NCBI GenBank assembly: GCA_002894665.1
Contig: NCRB01000003.1
Span: 62,001-126,000 of the forward strand
Source: Salinivenus iranica
GTDB lineage: Bacteria > Bacteroidota > Rhodothermia > Rhodothermales > Salinibacteraceae
Direction of reading: 5' to 3'
Length of the DNA: 64,000 nt
Positions 19,057 through 27,453 of the stretch are shown here, piece after piece. Position 1 is the first letter of the stretch. Each line of letters opens with the position of its first letter. The notes beneath the pieces were generated by a model that saw nothing but the letters and a program-made list of their open reading frames with translations, was not told the DNA's origin and did no database searches. The position numbers were made by a program, and so were the translations under genes.

Positions 19057-20088
19057 ATGCCCAGCCGTCGTCAGTTTTTGAAAATGAGTGCCGCCGGAAG
19101 TGCGGCGGTCCCGTTTATGCGCTGGTCTGATGCCGGGGTCGAGGGTCCCGCCCGCCAGTCCGTCGTCGTCTCCACCTGGGGGTTTGGCAAAACGGCCAAC
19201 GAGGCCGCGTGGGAGATTCTGCAGCGCCCCGACGGCTACGTGCTCGACGCAATTGAGCAGGGCGTGGGGCGCATCGAGGCCGATCCCGAGATCCACACCG
19301 TGGGCCTCGGGGGGCGGCCCGATGCCAGCGGCACCGTCACGCTCGACGCTTGCGTGATGGACGAGCATGGGCGCTACGGCGCGGTGGCGGCGCTGGAAGA
19401 TGTTCTGCATCCGACCGCCGTGGCCCGTCGCGTGAAGGAGGACTCGCCCCACTCGCTTCTCGTGGGCGACGGGGCCTTTCGCTTTGCCCGCGAGCAGGGC
19501 TTCGAAGAGCACGACCTGCTCACGGATGAGATGGCCGCGGCGTGGCGCGAATGGAAGAAAAAGAATCCGGACGCGGTCCCCGACGCCCCCGAGGCCAACG
19601 TCGAGGCCCAAGACACGACCCGCCGGGGCGGCGCGGGCAACCACGACACCATCGGCATGCTGGCGCTCGACGCGCAGGGGCGCCTGGGTGGGGCCTGCAC
19701 CACCAGCGGCACGGCGTGGAAGCAGCCGGGGCGCGTGGGGGATTCGCCGCTCGTGGGCTCGGGGCTCTTCGTGGATCCGGACGTGGGGGCGGCCTGCGCC
19801 ACCGGCTGGGGCGAGGCCATCATGCGCGTGGCGGGGAGCCACGTGGTCGTGGAAGCAATGCGGCACGGAAAGGAGCCCGAGGCCGCCTGTCGGGACGCCG
19901 CCCGGCGCGTTCAGAAGCGGGCCGACAACGACAACGTGCAGGCCGGCTTCCTTGCGCTGCGGGCCGACGGGCGCGTGGGGAGCCACGGCGTCCGCTCCGG
20001 GTTCCAGGTGGCGATCTGCGACACGGCCGGGGGCAACCGCCGGGTCGAGGCGCCCTCCCTTGTGGACCCGGCCCCCGAGTCGGGGTAG
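19057..20088 (+). CDS. Tat-exported glycosylasparaginase / isoaspartyl peptidase-type Ntn hydrolase
   Basis: The 343-residue protein begins with a twin-arginine signal (SRRQFLKMSAAGSAAVPF), so it is probably exported folded. The hydrolase shows the autoprocessing site GNHDTIGMLALD with the nucleophile Thr198, where the precursor is cut into alpha and beta chains, plus TSGTAWKQPGRVGDSPLVGSGL in the beta chain that lines the substrate pocket. This HDTIGM pattern is nearer to N4-(beta-N-acetylglucosaminyl)-L-asparaginase than to plain isoaspartyl peptidase. The ATG at 19057 places the Arg pair at residues 4-5; an in-frame start at 19042 adds five residues. It would act in the periplasm on glycosylated Asn or isoAsp. 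Confidence 0.88.
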   Translation: MPSRRQFLKMSAAGSAAVPFMRWSDAGVEGPARQSVVVSTWGFGKTANEAAWEILQRPDGYVLDAIEQGVGRIEADPEIHTVGLGGRPDASGTVTLDACVMDEHGRYGAVAALEDVLHPTAVARRVKEDSPHSLLVGDGAFRFAREQGFEEHDLLTDEMAAAWREWKKKNPDAVPDAPEANVEAQDTTRRGGAGNHDTIGMLALDAQGRLGGACTTSGTAWKQPGRVGDSPLVGSGLFVDPDVGAACATGWGEAIMRVAGSHVVVEAMRHGKEPEAACRDAARRVQKRADNDNVQAGFLALRADGRVGSHGVRSGFQVAICDTAGGNRRVEAPSLVDPAPESG

Positions 20089-20176
20089 ACGCGCGATTGT
20101 TGCGATTGTAACGACGCGGCCCGGCCGTGCGTGCCGATCTCCTGTTCGACGATTCTCCCTCTAATCCCTCTCCACG

Positions 20177-21826
20177 ATGCTGCTCCGCCACGTTGGCTGT
20201 GCGCTTCTGCTTTTGTGTTGGGCCCATCTCGTAGTGGCTCCGTCCGCCTCGGCTCAGGAGGAAAAACGCTACGAGTTGTCCAACCTCGACGTGACCGTGC
20301 AGGTGCGGCCCGACGGCACCTACGAGGTGGAAGAATCCCTCACGTACGACCTCCAGCAGGGCACCTTCACGTACGCCTACCGCTCGATCGAGGCCCACGA
20401 CGTGGACGCCGTCCGCAACGTGCGGGTGGCGAGCCCGGACGTGCCCGTCGATTCGGTCCGGCGCACGGAGGAGGACGACAACGTGCGGGTGCGCTGGACG
20501 TATCCCGCGCGACAGGCCCCGGCCACGTTCACCGTTCGCTACGTGGTGGAGGGGGCGCTGTGGGCACGGGGAGATCGCAACGAGGTGGCGCGCGACGTGC
20601 TGGACCCCGAGGCTACCGTGCCGACCCACGACGTGGACGTCCGCGTCGTGCTCCCGTCCGCCTTCGACCTGACGGCAGACGGGGTGACGATGGAGCCGGA
20701 AGCGGATGCTCGTCTGGAACGAACGGGCGGCGGCCTCACCGCGGCGTTTCATCGCGACCGGGTGGCCGAGGGCGGCAACTACGCCGTTGAGGTGTCGTTT
20801 CCGAAGCGGGTGGCGGGCCGCTACGCGCCGACGACCGGAGACCTGGTGTTCGGGCTCGTTCTCATCCTCCTCGGCGTGGGCGCCGGCGGATGGGCCAACT
20901 GGCGATGGCGCGGCCCCCGGTCGGAGAGCAGCGCCACGCGCCCGCCCGACGACGTCGACCTTCCGTCCGCGGCGGCGCTGCTGGGGCGGGGCGCCGACGG
21001 GGCGACGTCGGCCGTCCTGTTCGATCTGGTCCGGCGCGGCCACCTCACGCTTCGGCACGACCGGGACGACGGCGGGTGGACGGGGACCAACGACCTCGTG
21101 CGGATCGAACTGCACCCCACGCCCTCCGACCTGTCGGCGTTTGAGACGGCCCTGCTGGAGCAGATGCGGGGCCACGACACGGTCGAGGACGCCTGGACGA
21201 ACACCCGCTCGTTCCGGCGGGAGCAGTTCCAGGCCGTACCGGACGACCTCGTGGCGCAGGGGTGGCTGGAGCGGCATCGCACGCGGTCCAATGCCCTGAC
21301 CGCCGTGGCGGTCGCGGGCCTCGCGGCGGGATGTGGTGTGGCCCTGATGGGGCTGGGGGCGGAGAGCCTGTTCGCGTTTTGCGGGGGCCTCGGCGTCGGC
21401 ATTGGCGGCCTGGTGGCGGCGGCCCGGCGCACGGTGCTGACAGAGGCAGGGGCCCGTCGCGAAGCGGCCCTCCGCTCGTTTCTCGACCACGAAAAGGCGG
21501 CGGTGGACCGCCTGCTCGATACGTCTCCCGCCCGCGCCGCCGAACAACTCGTGGAGACGCTTCCGTGGTTGGTATACCACCGCGAGGTGAAGGCGTCGTG
21601 GCTGAAGGAGGTGAAGGCGGCCCTCGCGGACGCGGACGAGGTGCCGTCGCTGCCGGAAGGGTTTACCAGCCTCGTGGATCCGGAGGCAGACGCCGCGCCG
21701 GTGGCGGCCTTTCTTCCAGTTGTTGGCGTCATCGGCACCATGGAGTCCTCGGGGGCCGGCGCGGCGGCCGGGGGCGCCGCTGCGGGAGGCGCGGCCGGCG
21801 GCGGGGGCGCTGCGGGCGCCGGATGA
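20177..21826 (+). CDS. DUF2207 domain membrane protein
   Basis: The 549-residue protein has a cleavable signal peptide (cut after ASAQ), an extracytoplasmic DUF2207 domain (residues about 30-215, starting YELSNLDVTVQVRPDGTYEVEESLTYDL), a membrane helix near residue 220, a cytoplasmic stretch of about 150 residues, two more helices near 375-415, and a C-terminal Gly/Ala-rich tail. DUF2207 proteins are widespread and have no settled function. The Gly/Ala tail, nearly pure in its last 25 residues, is common in this family. The stop lies 8 nt from the stop of the convergent DUF2007 gene. Confidence 0.85.
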   Translation: MLLRHVGCALLLLCWAHLVVAPSASAQEEKRYELSNLDVTVQVRPDGTYEVEESLTYDLQQGTFTYAYRSIEAHDVDAVRNVRVASPDVPVDSVRRTEEDDNVRVRWTYPARQAPATFTVRYVVEGALWARGDRNEVARDVLDPEATVPTHDVDVRVVLPSAFDLTADGVTMEPEADARLERTGGGLTAAFHRDRVAEGGNYAVEVSFPKRVAGRYAPTTGDLVFGLVLILLGVGAGGWANWRWRGPRSESSATRPPDDVDLPSAAALLGRGADGATSAVLFDLVRRGHLTLRHDRDDGGWTGTNDLVRIELHPTPSDLSAFETALLEQMRGHDTVEDAWTNTRSFRREQFQAVPDDLVAQGWLERHRTRSNALTAVAVAGLAAGCGVALMGLGAESLFAFCGGLGVGIGGLVAAARRTVLTEAGARREAALRSFLDHEKAAVDRLLDTSPARAAEQLVETLPWLVYHREVKASWLKEVKAALADADEVPSLPEGFTSLVDPEADAAPVAAFLPVVGVIGTMESSGAGAAAGGAAAGGAAGGGGAAGAG

Positions 21827-21833
21827 GCGGGCA

Positions 21834-22052
21834 TCAGTCGACGCCCAGCACGGCCCGGGCCGCCTCCACCTGATCGGCGGGCACCTTCACGTGAACGCCG
21901 CCCCCCGTGCCCTCGAACATGGTGGCGAGGCCGGACTGGTCCTCGTTGGCGATCAGGCAGGGGATGTCGGCGGCCGCCAGCTGCGTCTTGGCCAGCTGCG
22001 CATCGCCCGTGGTGTCGTAGCGCGTGACGGTTTCGAGGCGGTCGTCGGGCAT
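21834..22052 (-). CDS. DUF2007 family small protein
   Basis: The 72-residue soluble protein matches the DUF2007 pattern: an opening VTRYDTTGDAQLAKTQLAAADIPCLIANED and a closing VHVKVPADQVEAARAVLG, forming a ferredoxin-like (beta-alpha-beta-beta-alpha) fold related to PII-like signalling domains. It is described as a putative signal transducing protein, without proven function. It starts 42 nt downstream of the ribE stop on the same strand and may share its transcript. Confidence 0.8.
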   Translation of the reverse strand: MPDDRLETVTRYDTTGDAQLAKTQLAAADIPCLIANEDQSGLATMFEGTGGGVHVKVPADQVEAARAVLGVD

Positions 22053-22094
22053 GGAAGAGGGGAGGAACGCGACAGGACGGGCGGGGACGTGGAG

Positions 22095-22739
22095 CTACTC
22101 GTTCAGCCACGCCTCCGCCAGGGCGTCCGGGGAGGGCGTGTCGCCGGAGGCGCTGAGGCTCCGGGCCACGTATTTGCCGATGAGGTCGAACTCCAGGTTG
22201 ACCGCCGCGCCCTCCGTCCAGGCCGCCGACACGTTGGTGTTCTCGTAGGTGTGCGGAATGATGGCGACGGTGAGCGTGTCATCCTCGAGGCGGGCGACGG
22301 TGAGGCTGATGCCGTCCACGGCGATGGAGCCGACGGGGATGAGGTACGCGGCGTACTCGGGCTCGAAGCGAATGGTGTAGAGCCAGTCGGTGGCCTCCTG
22401 GGCCACATCCACGATGGTGCCGGTGGCGTCGACGTGCCCTTGCACGAAGTGGCCGTCGAGCCGGTCGCCGGCCTGGAGGGCGCGCTCCAGGTTCACGGGC
22501 GTGCCTGCGGTGAGGGCGCCGAAGGTGGTCTTGCGCAGCGTTTCCTCGATGGTGTCGACGGCGAAGGTGGAGGCGTCGGGGTCCACGTCCACGACCGTCT
22601 GGCACGCGCCGTTGATCGACACGCTCTGGTCGACGTGGAGGTCGGGGGCAAGGTCGGCCTCAATGGTGAGCCGCTTGCCGCCGCCGAGGTCGTCGACGTG
22701 CGCGATGCGGCCGGTGGATTCGATGATGCCGGTAAACAT
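22095..22739 (-). CDS. ribE: Riboflavin synthase, alpha subunit
   Basis: The 214-residue protein starts MFTGIIESTGRI, the invariant N terminus of riboflavin synthase, and consists of two lumazine-binding barrels (residues about 1-97 and 98-200) with SINGACQTVVDVD in the first and GHVDATGTIVDV/SIAVDGISLTVARLED in the second. It dismutates two 6,7-dimethyl-8-ribityllumazine molecules to riboflavin. It lies 4.4 kb from ribD on the opposite strand; ribBA and ribH are not in the window. A run of five heptamer repeats begins 6 nt upstream of its start codon. Confidence 0.95.
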   Translation of the reverse strand: MFTGIIESTGRIAHVDDLGGGKRLTIEADLAPDLHVDQSVSINGACQTVVDVDPDASTFAVDTIEETLRKTTFGALTAGTPVNLERALQAGDRLDGHFVQGHVDATGTIVDVAQEATDWLYTIRFEPEYAAYLIPVGSIAVDGISLTVARLEDDTLTVAIIPHTYENTNVSAAWTEGAAVNLEFDLIGKYVARSLSASGDTPSPDALAEAWLNE

Positions 22740-22744
22740 GGGGT

Positions 22745-22779
22745 GTGAGGCGTGAGGCGTGAAGCGTGAGACGTGAGGG
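22745..22779. repeat. Five tandem 7-bp repeats upstream of ribE
   Basis: Five consecutive heptamers are visible on the plus strand: GTGAGGC, GTGAGGC, GTGAAGC, GTGAGAC, GTGAGGG. They fill most of the 49-nt gap between the stop of the epimerase gene and the ATG of ribE (22739), so the array occupies the ribE leader and ribosome-binding region. Copy-number change by slippage would alter the spacing in front of ribE. Confidence 0.8.
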
Positions 22780-22788
22780 CCGACGGAC

Positions 22789-23847
22789 TCAGTACATGGC
22801 CGACGAGCGGGTGTCGGTGTGGGCGTTCATGTACTCGATCATTGTGGAAGCGTAGTCGGGGAGGCGGGGGCAGGTGATGCCGGTGCCCTCGAGGGCCGCC
22901 TGCGTGCGGGAGGCGTCGTAGTGGGAGGGATGGTCGAAGTAGTCGATCAGCTCCGGCGCGATGCCGAGCGCGCGGCCCACACCCGTTCCCATGAGGCGGC
23001 GGGCGAGGCCCGGCGACACGGGCACGTAGGCCACGTGCATGCCGAGGCGGGTGGCGAAGAGATCGAGGAGCTCCTGGGTGGAAAGGGGGACCGGGTCGGT
23101 GAGGTGAAAGACCGGTCCGCCCGGATCGTCCGCCAGCAGCAGGTGGGCCATGGCCGCCACCGCGTAGTCGACCGGGACCAGGTTCACGGTCTCCTGCCCC
23201 GAGCCGATGCGCGTCATGAGCGTGTACCGCGGGAGCCGCTGCAGGGCCCGCAGAATGAAGTAGGGGCCGTCGAACTTGTCGGTCTCGCCCGTCTGTGAGT
23301 CGCCCACCACGATGCCGGGCCGAAAGATGCGGAGCGGCAGGTCGCCCAGCCGGTCCTGTGCGTGCACCTCGGCGTGGTATTTCGTCTCCTCGTAGAAGTT
23401 TTTGAAGCCGGCGTCGTGGACGAGCTCGTCCTCGCGGATGGTGCCCGTGCGGCGGCCGGAGACGTAGGCGGTGCTCACGTACCCGGCGCGCTCCAGGTGC
23501 GGGCACTGCCCCAAAAAGTCGAGTACGTGACGCGTGCCGTCGACGTTCACGCGCCAGCCGACGTCGCGGGGAATGCTGAGGTCGTACACCGCCGCGAGGT
23601 GGCACGCCACGGTCACCTGTTTGGCCAGGGCGTCGTACCGGTCGCCGAGGCCGAGGTCGGGAGCGGTGATGTCGCCCGGGAGGAGTTCGGTCCGGTCCTG
23701 CAGGCCGAGGTCGGCGACGGCCCCCCGAGCCTTCGCCTCGAATTTCGGCTGCACGAGCAGCCGGATGGGCGTGTCGGGGCGCTCGTGGGCAAGGGTGCGC
23801 AGGAGGCGCGTCCCGAGGAAGCCGGGAACGCCGGTGAGGAAAATCAT
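22789..23847 (-). CDS. Extended SDR NAD(P)-dependent epimerase/thioester-reductase-like protein
   Basis: The 352-residue protein has an N-terminal Rossmann motif TGVPGFLGTRLL (residues 5-16), a conserved AAVYDL after strand 4, VNVDGTRHVL, and the catalytic Tyr152-x3-Lys156 (FYEETKYHAE). The order TGxxGFLG and NVDGT places it near the NAD_binding_4 group that includes fatty acyl-CoA reductase and thioester reductase domains, rather than sugar epimerases. The neighbour on the other strand is an acyl-ACP thioesterase, 141 nt away, which fits a role in acyl-chain chemistry, but this is only contextual. It starts with ATG at 23847. Confidence 0.82.
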   Translation of the reverse strand: MIFLTGVPGFLGTRLLRTLAHERPDTPIRLLVQPKFEAKARGAVADLGLQDRTELLPGDITAPDLGLGDRYDALAKQVTVACHLAAVYDLSIPRDVGWRVNVDGTRHVLDFLGQCPHLERAGYVSTAYVSGRRTGTIREDELVHDAGFKNFYEETKYHAEVHAQDRLGDLPLRIFRPGIVVGDSQTGETDKFDGPYFILRALQRLPRYTLMTRIGSGQETVNLVPVDYAVAAMAHLLLADDPGGPVFHLTDPVPLSTQELLDLFATRLGMHVAYVPVSPGLARRLMGTGVGRALGIAPELIDYFDHPSHYDASRTQAALEGTGITCPRLPDYASTMIEYMNAHTDTRSSAMY

Positions 23848-23988
23848 GCGAGGGAGGAGACAGTCGAGAGAGCAGAGTGTCTATACGTTCGGCGGGCCCG
23901 AAGGTGCCATCCCGGAGGGGCGAACGGACGGACGGGGGCTGCGTTGATCGGACGTGCACGTCGTCCCCCGATCAACCCGCGGGTCCTC

Positions 23989-24741
23989 ATGTCTGCGCCT
24001 CTCGTCTGGACCGAGTCACTGGCCGTACGCACGCAGGATCTTACCCCGGCGGGCGAGGTGTCGATGCCGGCGTTGTGCGGATATCTGCAGGAGGCGGCCG
24101 GGCCCCACGCCGCGGCGCTCGGCGTGTCGATGGATGCCCTGGCGGCGGAGGGCAAGGCCTGGGTGCTGGCGCGCCTCCGGGTGGCTGTTGAGCGGGCGCC
24201 GCGCCGGGGCGATACGGTGACGATCGAGACGTGGCCCTCGGGCCTCGACGGGCTCTTCACCACCCGCGAGTTCATTCTGACGGTCGACAATGAGGTGGCG
24301 GCCCGGGTCACCAGCGCCTGGTTCGTCATGGACCTGGAGCGGCGTCGGCCGGCGCGGCCGCCGCGGGCCGTGCGGACGCTGGCCTTTCCCGACCGGGCGC
24401 CCGCACTTGCCCCGCCGCCCGATGAGCTGGTGCCGCCGGAGCGGGCCGATCACGAGCGGGGCGTGACGGTTGGCTACCACGACCTCGACCGCAACGAGCA
24501 CGTCAACAACGTGCGGTACCTCACGTGGGCGCTCGATACCCTGCCCGCGGCGGTGTTTGCGGAGCGACGGGGCGCCGAGGTGGCCCTGCACTTTCGGCAC
24601 GAGGCGTCCCTGGGCGATCCGATCCGGGCCGTCGTCCAGACCGACGCCACGGACGAGGCCCTGACGGCGCGCCACGCCCTCGTGCACGCCGAAGAGGGAC
24701 ACACGCTCGCGGTGGCCCACACGGACTGGACGCCGCGGTAG
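23989..24741 (+). CDS. Acyl-ACP thioesterase (FatA/FatB-like)
   Basis: The 250-residue protein forms two hot-dog domains, as in bacterial acyl-ACP thioesterases. The N-terminal domain has the GEVSMPALCGYLQEAAGPHAAALG segment; the C-terminal one carries the catalytic set Asp167, Asn169 and His171 in DLDRNEHVNNVRYLTW. It would release free fatty acids from acyl-ACP. ATG at 23989 begins just before the first conserved strand (MSAPLVWTESLAVRTQD). It is divergent from the SDR reductase gene. Confidence 0.87.
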   Translation: MSAPLVWTESLAVRTQDLTPAGEVSMPALCGYLQEAAGPHAAALGVSMDALAAEGKAWVLARLRVAVERAPRRGDTVTIETWPSGLDGLFTTREFILTVDNEVAARVTSAWFVMDLERRRPARPPRAVRTLAFPDRAPALAPPPDELVPPERADHERGVTVGYHDLDRNEHVNNVRYLTWALDTLPAAVFAERRGAEVALHFRHEASLGDPIRAVVQTDATDEALTARHALVHAEEGHTLAVAHTDWTPR

Positions 24742-24744
24742 CTT

Positions 24745-24993
24745 TCACTCGTCCCGATCGCCCGTTCGCTCCGCGACGCGCTTCTCCCACCGCTCGCCAA
24801 ACGGTTGGTGATGGCGGGCGAGGCGCCGAAACCACAGGTATCCGCCGCCGCCCAGCCCGACTGCCGCGAGCCCCCACAGGGCGAGGGAGCCGGTCGTGGG
24901 GGGCGTGAACAGCAGCTCCGTCGCCAGGCCGCCGAGGAAGAGCAGGCCGACGAAGGCGACGAGCATCCAGAAGTGCCACGGCACGCGGGACAT
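24745..24993 (-). CDS. Small two-helix membrane protein
   Basis: The 82-residue protein begins MSRVPWHFWMLVAFVG and has two membrane helices (residues about 7-27 and 35-53) separated by the short segment LFTPPTTG, then a charged cytoplasmic tail ending in ERWEKRVAERTGDRDE. It was not recognised as a named family. The stop is 4 nt from the stop of the convergent thioesterase gene. Longer in-frame starts exist upstream but lack any conserved look. Confidence 0.6.
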   Translation of the reverse strand: MSRVPWHFWMLVAFVGLLFLGGLATELLFTPPTTGSLALWGLAAVGLGGGGYLWFRRLARHHQPFGERWEKRVAERTGDRDE

Positions 24994-25061
24994 GGGAGGG
25001 GAAGACAGGGGGAGAGAAAATCGCTGTTCACGGCCCGGGCTGCACACCTGCACGGTCCAAG

Positions 25062-25343
25062 CTACAGGTGGGTCATCTTTTCCTGCGGGATGCGAATCAA
25101 ATAGCGCTGCTCCATGATCTCCTCGTGCACGTCGAAGTGACCCGTGCCGCGGAAGTCGACGGCGATGTCGGAGCCGTTCACCCGTTTCACCTCCCCGATC
25201 CCGTAGTACGAGGGCTGGGGGCCGTAGTACACGAGGTGGCCCTCTTCCAGGCGCCCCTTCCGCAGGGCGTCTCGGTGGAAGGCAGGGACTTCGGGAAGGA
25301 CCTCCAGCCGGTAGGCACTGGAGGGGGAGCGGGAACGGCTCAT
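25062..25343 (-). CDS. Small hypothetical protein
   Basis: The 93-residue protein (start ATG 25343, MSRSRSPSSAYRLEVLPEVP) holds a compact all-beta segment with YYGPQPSYYGIGEVKRVNGSDIAVDFRGTGHFDVHEEIMEQRYL. The GIGEV...DIAVDFRGTG pattern resembles small SH3-like barrels such as DUF3553 or CarD-type N domains, but the match is weak. It is soluble and faces a divergent small gene starting at 25518. No function is assigned. Confidence 0.6.
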   Translation of the reverse strand: MSRSRSPSSAYRLEVLPEVPAFHRDALRKGRLEEGHLVYYGPQPSYYGIGEVKRVNGSDIAVDFRGTGHFDVHEEIMEQRYLIRIPQEKMTHL

Positions 25344-25517
25344 GGCACGCGCTAGGAAATGAGTCGCGATACGGCGTCTGTACGAGAGACGGAGGCCCAG
25401 GTTCGCCCGCCACGGCCCCGCCCGCCCGACAACCGGAAAGGCAACCCTGCCGCCGAGCGTACGTTGAAGGCCGCCGATACGTCCTGGCTTTTCCCTGTCC
25501 GAAAACCTTCCCCCGCC

Positions 25518-25799
25518 ATGCGGTATGACACCACGATCACCGACCGGCAGGTTGGTCGCAACGCCGAGCTGTTTGCCCAGTCGCTCGCCGATCTCGACTC
25601 GAAAGAGGAGCGCTACCCGTACCTTCGAATCCTCGTGAGCCTCATCGAGCAGGCCCATCCGGAGTGGCGGCAGGCCCCGAACAAGGCCGAGCAGGTGGCA
25701 GAACTCGCCGAAGAGCTCAGCAATGGAGACCTCGACACCGACGAGGTGGAAGAGGTGGTCCGGGTCCGCGACGAGGAGCGCGGCTACCATCGCAACTGA
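25518..25799 (+). CDS. DUF4290-like small protein
   Basis: The 93-residue protein starts MRYDTTITDRQVGRNAELFAQSLADLDSKEERYPYLRILVSLIEQAHPEW, a pattern close to the N terminus of the Bacteroidota protein family DUF4290 (YN-x-G-R-N...ER...I...I). It is helical and very acidic toward its C terminus. DUF4290 members are usually about 200 residues, so this would be a short form limited to the first helices. The role is unknown. The ATG at 25518 is preferred; the frame is open further upstream without conserved sequence. Confidence 0.65.
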   Translation: MRYDTTITDRQVGRNAELFAQSLADLDSKEERYPYLRILVSLIEQAHPEWRQAPNKAEQVAELAEELSNGDLDTDEVEEVVRVRDEERGYHRN

Positions 25800-25850
25800 T
25801 CCGTGCCGGGGGCGCGTGCCGATTCAGTCGAAAACCGTCTCCCCGGCCCG

Positions 25851-26384
25851 CTATTCCGAGACGCGGCCGGGGTTGTCGTCGACAAAGCTGGCCCAGCCGC
25901 TGTAGGAGCCGGTGTCGCCGCGGGCGTCGCGGTTGCCGTGGCAGAGGGCCGTGGCGAGGGCGTCGGCTGCGTCGTGCGTGAGGTCGTCGGCATCCATCGA
26001 CAGAATGGACGCGACCATGAAGCGGACCTGCTTCTTGGACGCGTTTCCGTTGCCGGTTACGGACTTTTTGATCTCTTTCGGGGTGTACTGCGCCACCGGG
26101 AGGCCCTCGTTCAGCGCGGCCATCATGGCGGCGGCCTGCGCGCGCCCCAGCTTTAGCATCGACTGGGGGTTTTGGCCATAGACCGGCATCTCGATCGAGA
26201 ACGCCGCCGGGTCGTGCGCACGGATGAGCGTCGTGAGGGCGTCGTAGATCTGCTTGAGGCGGGCGGGGTGGTCGTCGGCGCTGTCGAGCCGCACCACATC
26301 AGTGGCCACGAGCGACTTGTCGTCCGTCTCGATGATGCCGTAGCCGGTGGCCCGGGACCCAGGGTCGATGCCGAGGATGCGCAT
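25851..26384 (-). CDS. ruvC: Crossover junction endodeoxyribonuclease RuvC
   Basis: The 177-residue protein has the RNase H-like fold of RuvC with its four acidic catalytic residues: Asp7 (ILGIDPGSRATGYG), Glu65 (SIEMPVYGQNPQSMLKLGRA), and Asp138/Asp141 (HDAADALATAL). It resolves Holliday junctions with RuvAB. It lies 56 nt downstream of the yebC gene on the same strand, the classic yebC-ruvC order, and the two are probably co-transcribed. ruvA and ruvB are not in the window. Confidence 0.96.
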   Translation of the reverse strand: MRILGIDPGSRATGYGIIETDDKSLVATDVVRLDSADDHPARLKQIYDALTTLIRAHDPAAFSIEMPVYGQNPQSMLKLGRAQAAAMMAALNEGLPVAQYTPKEIKKSVTGNGNASKKQVRFMVASILSMDADDLTHDAADALATALCHGNRDARGDTGSYSGWASFVDDNPGRVSE

Positions 26385-26440
26385 GGGAAAGAGTGGAGAG
26401 GGAGAGAAGGGCGGAGGGAGGGGCTCGCGTTCGCGGTCGA

Positions 26441-27169
26441 CTATTCCGAGTCGGCCGCGTCGAGCGTGGTGTAGACGGCCTCCACGTCGCGGTGGCCGTC
26501 AATGTGTTCGATCAGCGTCTGCACCTCCGCCCGTTCGTCGGGCGGCAGGGAGACGGTGGTGGTGGGCAGGCGCACCAGGTCGGACGCGGTGGGGGAGAGG
26601 TCCGCGTCCTCGAGGGCCGCCTCGACGTCGGCAAAGGCGTCGACGGGCGTGGTCACGACGAACGTGTCGTTGCGCTCGTCCACGTCCTCGGCCCCGGCCT
26701 CCACGACCACCTCGAAGAGCGACAGCTCGTCCGTGGCGTCGGTCGGGATTTCGATGCGGCCTTTGCGTTCGAACAGGTAGCCGACCGAGCCGTCCTTTCC
26801 CAGGTTGCCCCCGTAGTCGTTCAGGAGGTTGCGCAGGTCCTTGACGGTGCGGTTGCGGTTGTCCGTCTCGGCCTCCACGAACACCGCCACGCCGTGCGGG
26901 GCGTAGCCCTCGTAGGTGACGGCCTCGACGTCCTCTCCCTCCAGCTCGCCGGTCCCGCGCTTGATGGCGCGCTCGATGTTGTCCTTTGGCATGTCCACGT
27001 CCCGCGCCCGCTCGATGGCCTGGGCCAGGGGCACGTTCGCGTCCGGGTTGCCGCCGCCCTCGCGGGCCGCCGTCTCGATTTCCTGCGACAGCTTGGCCCA
27101 TTTCTGCGACCGCTGCTGGTCGTCTTTCTGCTTCTGTCGCTTAACCTTGGCCCACTTGCGGGTGCCCAT
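26441..27169 (-). CDS. YebC/PmpR/TACO1 family protein
   Basis: The 242-residue protein starts MGTRKWAKVKRQKQKDDQQRSQKWAKLSQEI and includes the conserved stretch PKDNIERAIKRGTGELEGEDVEAVTYEGYAPHGVAVFVEAETDNRNRT, hallmarks of the YebC/TACO1 family. Members act in ribosome function at hard-to-translate motifs or as DNA-binding regulators. It precedes ruvC on the same strand. The N-terminal motif differs slightly from the usual MAGHSKW, which is seen in divergent YebC forms. Full length. Confidence 0.93.
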   Translation of the reverse strand: MGTRKWAKVKRQKQKDDQQRSQKWAKLSQEIETAAREGGGNPDANVPLAQAIERARDVDMPKDNIERAIKRGTGELEGEDVEAVTYEGYAPHGVAVFVEAETDNRNRTVKDLRNLLNDYGGNLGKDGSVGYLFERKGRIEIPTDATDELSLFEVVVEAGAEDVDERNDTFVVTTPVDAFADVEAALEDADLSPTASDLVRLPTTTVSLPPDERAEVQTLIEHIDGHRDVEAVYTTLDAADSE

Positions 27170-27453
27170 GACGAGAAACGCCGTGTGGTAAAAAAGATGG
27201 GTTCTTGGGTGTTAACGCCGACCCGGCCGAATTGATTGCCGCGACGGATGGGCCGCGGGGCGCAGTGACCGAGAGGGAGATTTCTGCCTGGCCGGGTCCC
27301 CTCTTGGGACGCACAGGCGCACCGAGAGATTACAGCCAGGCGCGCGGAAAGAGGGTGGGCGGGACGGCGCGCGTCGGTAGTTTTTCCCGGGGTCTCTCAG
27401 GACGCGTTGTGCTATCTGTCGACGATCGGGGCCCTCATCTCCACACGTCAGAA
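27170..27453. other. Intergenic region with a possible structured element
   Basis: No gene was found in these 284 nt. A 7-bp stem GCCTGGC (27286-27292) / GCCAGGC (27335-27341) encloses a hairpin GTCCC-CTCTT-GGGAC (27296-27310), suggesting a folded RNA or DNA element on either strand. The yebC promoter must lie here on the minus strand, but no clear elements were identified. Confidence 0.4.

Noticed and set aside
22745-22779. Heptamer array considered as a CRISPR or operator array
   Set aside because: Units are 7 bp without spacers and there are no cas genes; no dyad symmetry as expected for an operator.
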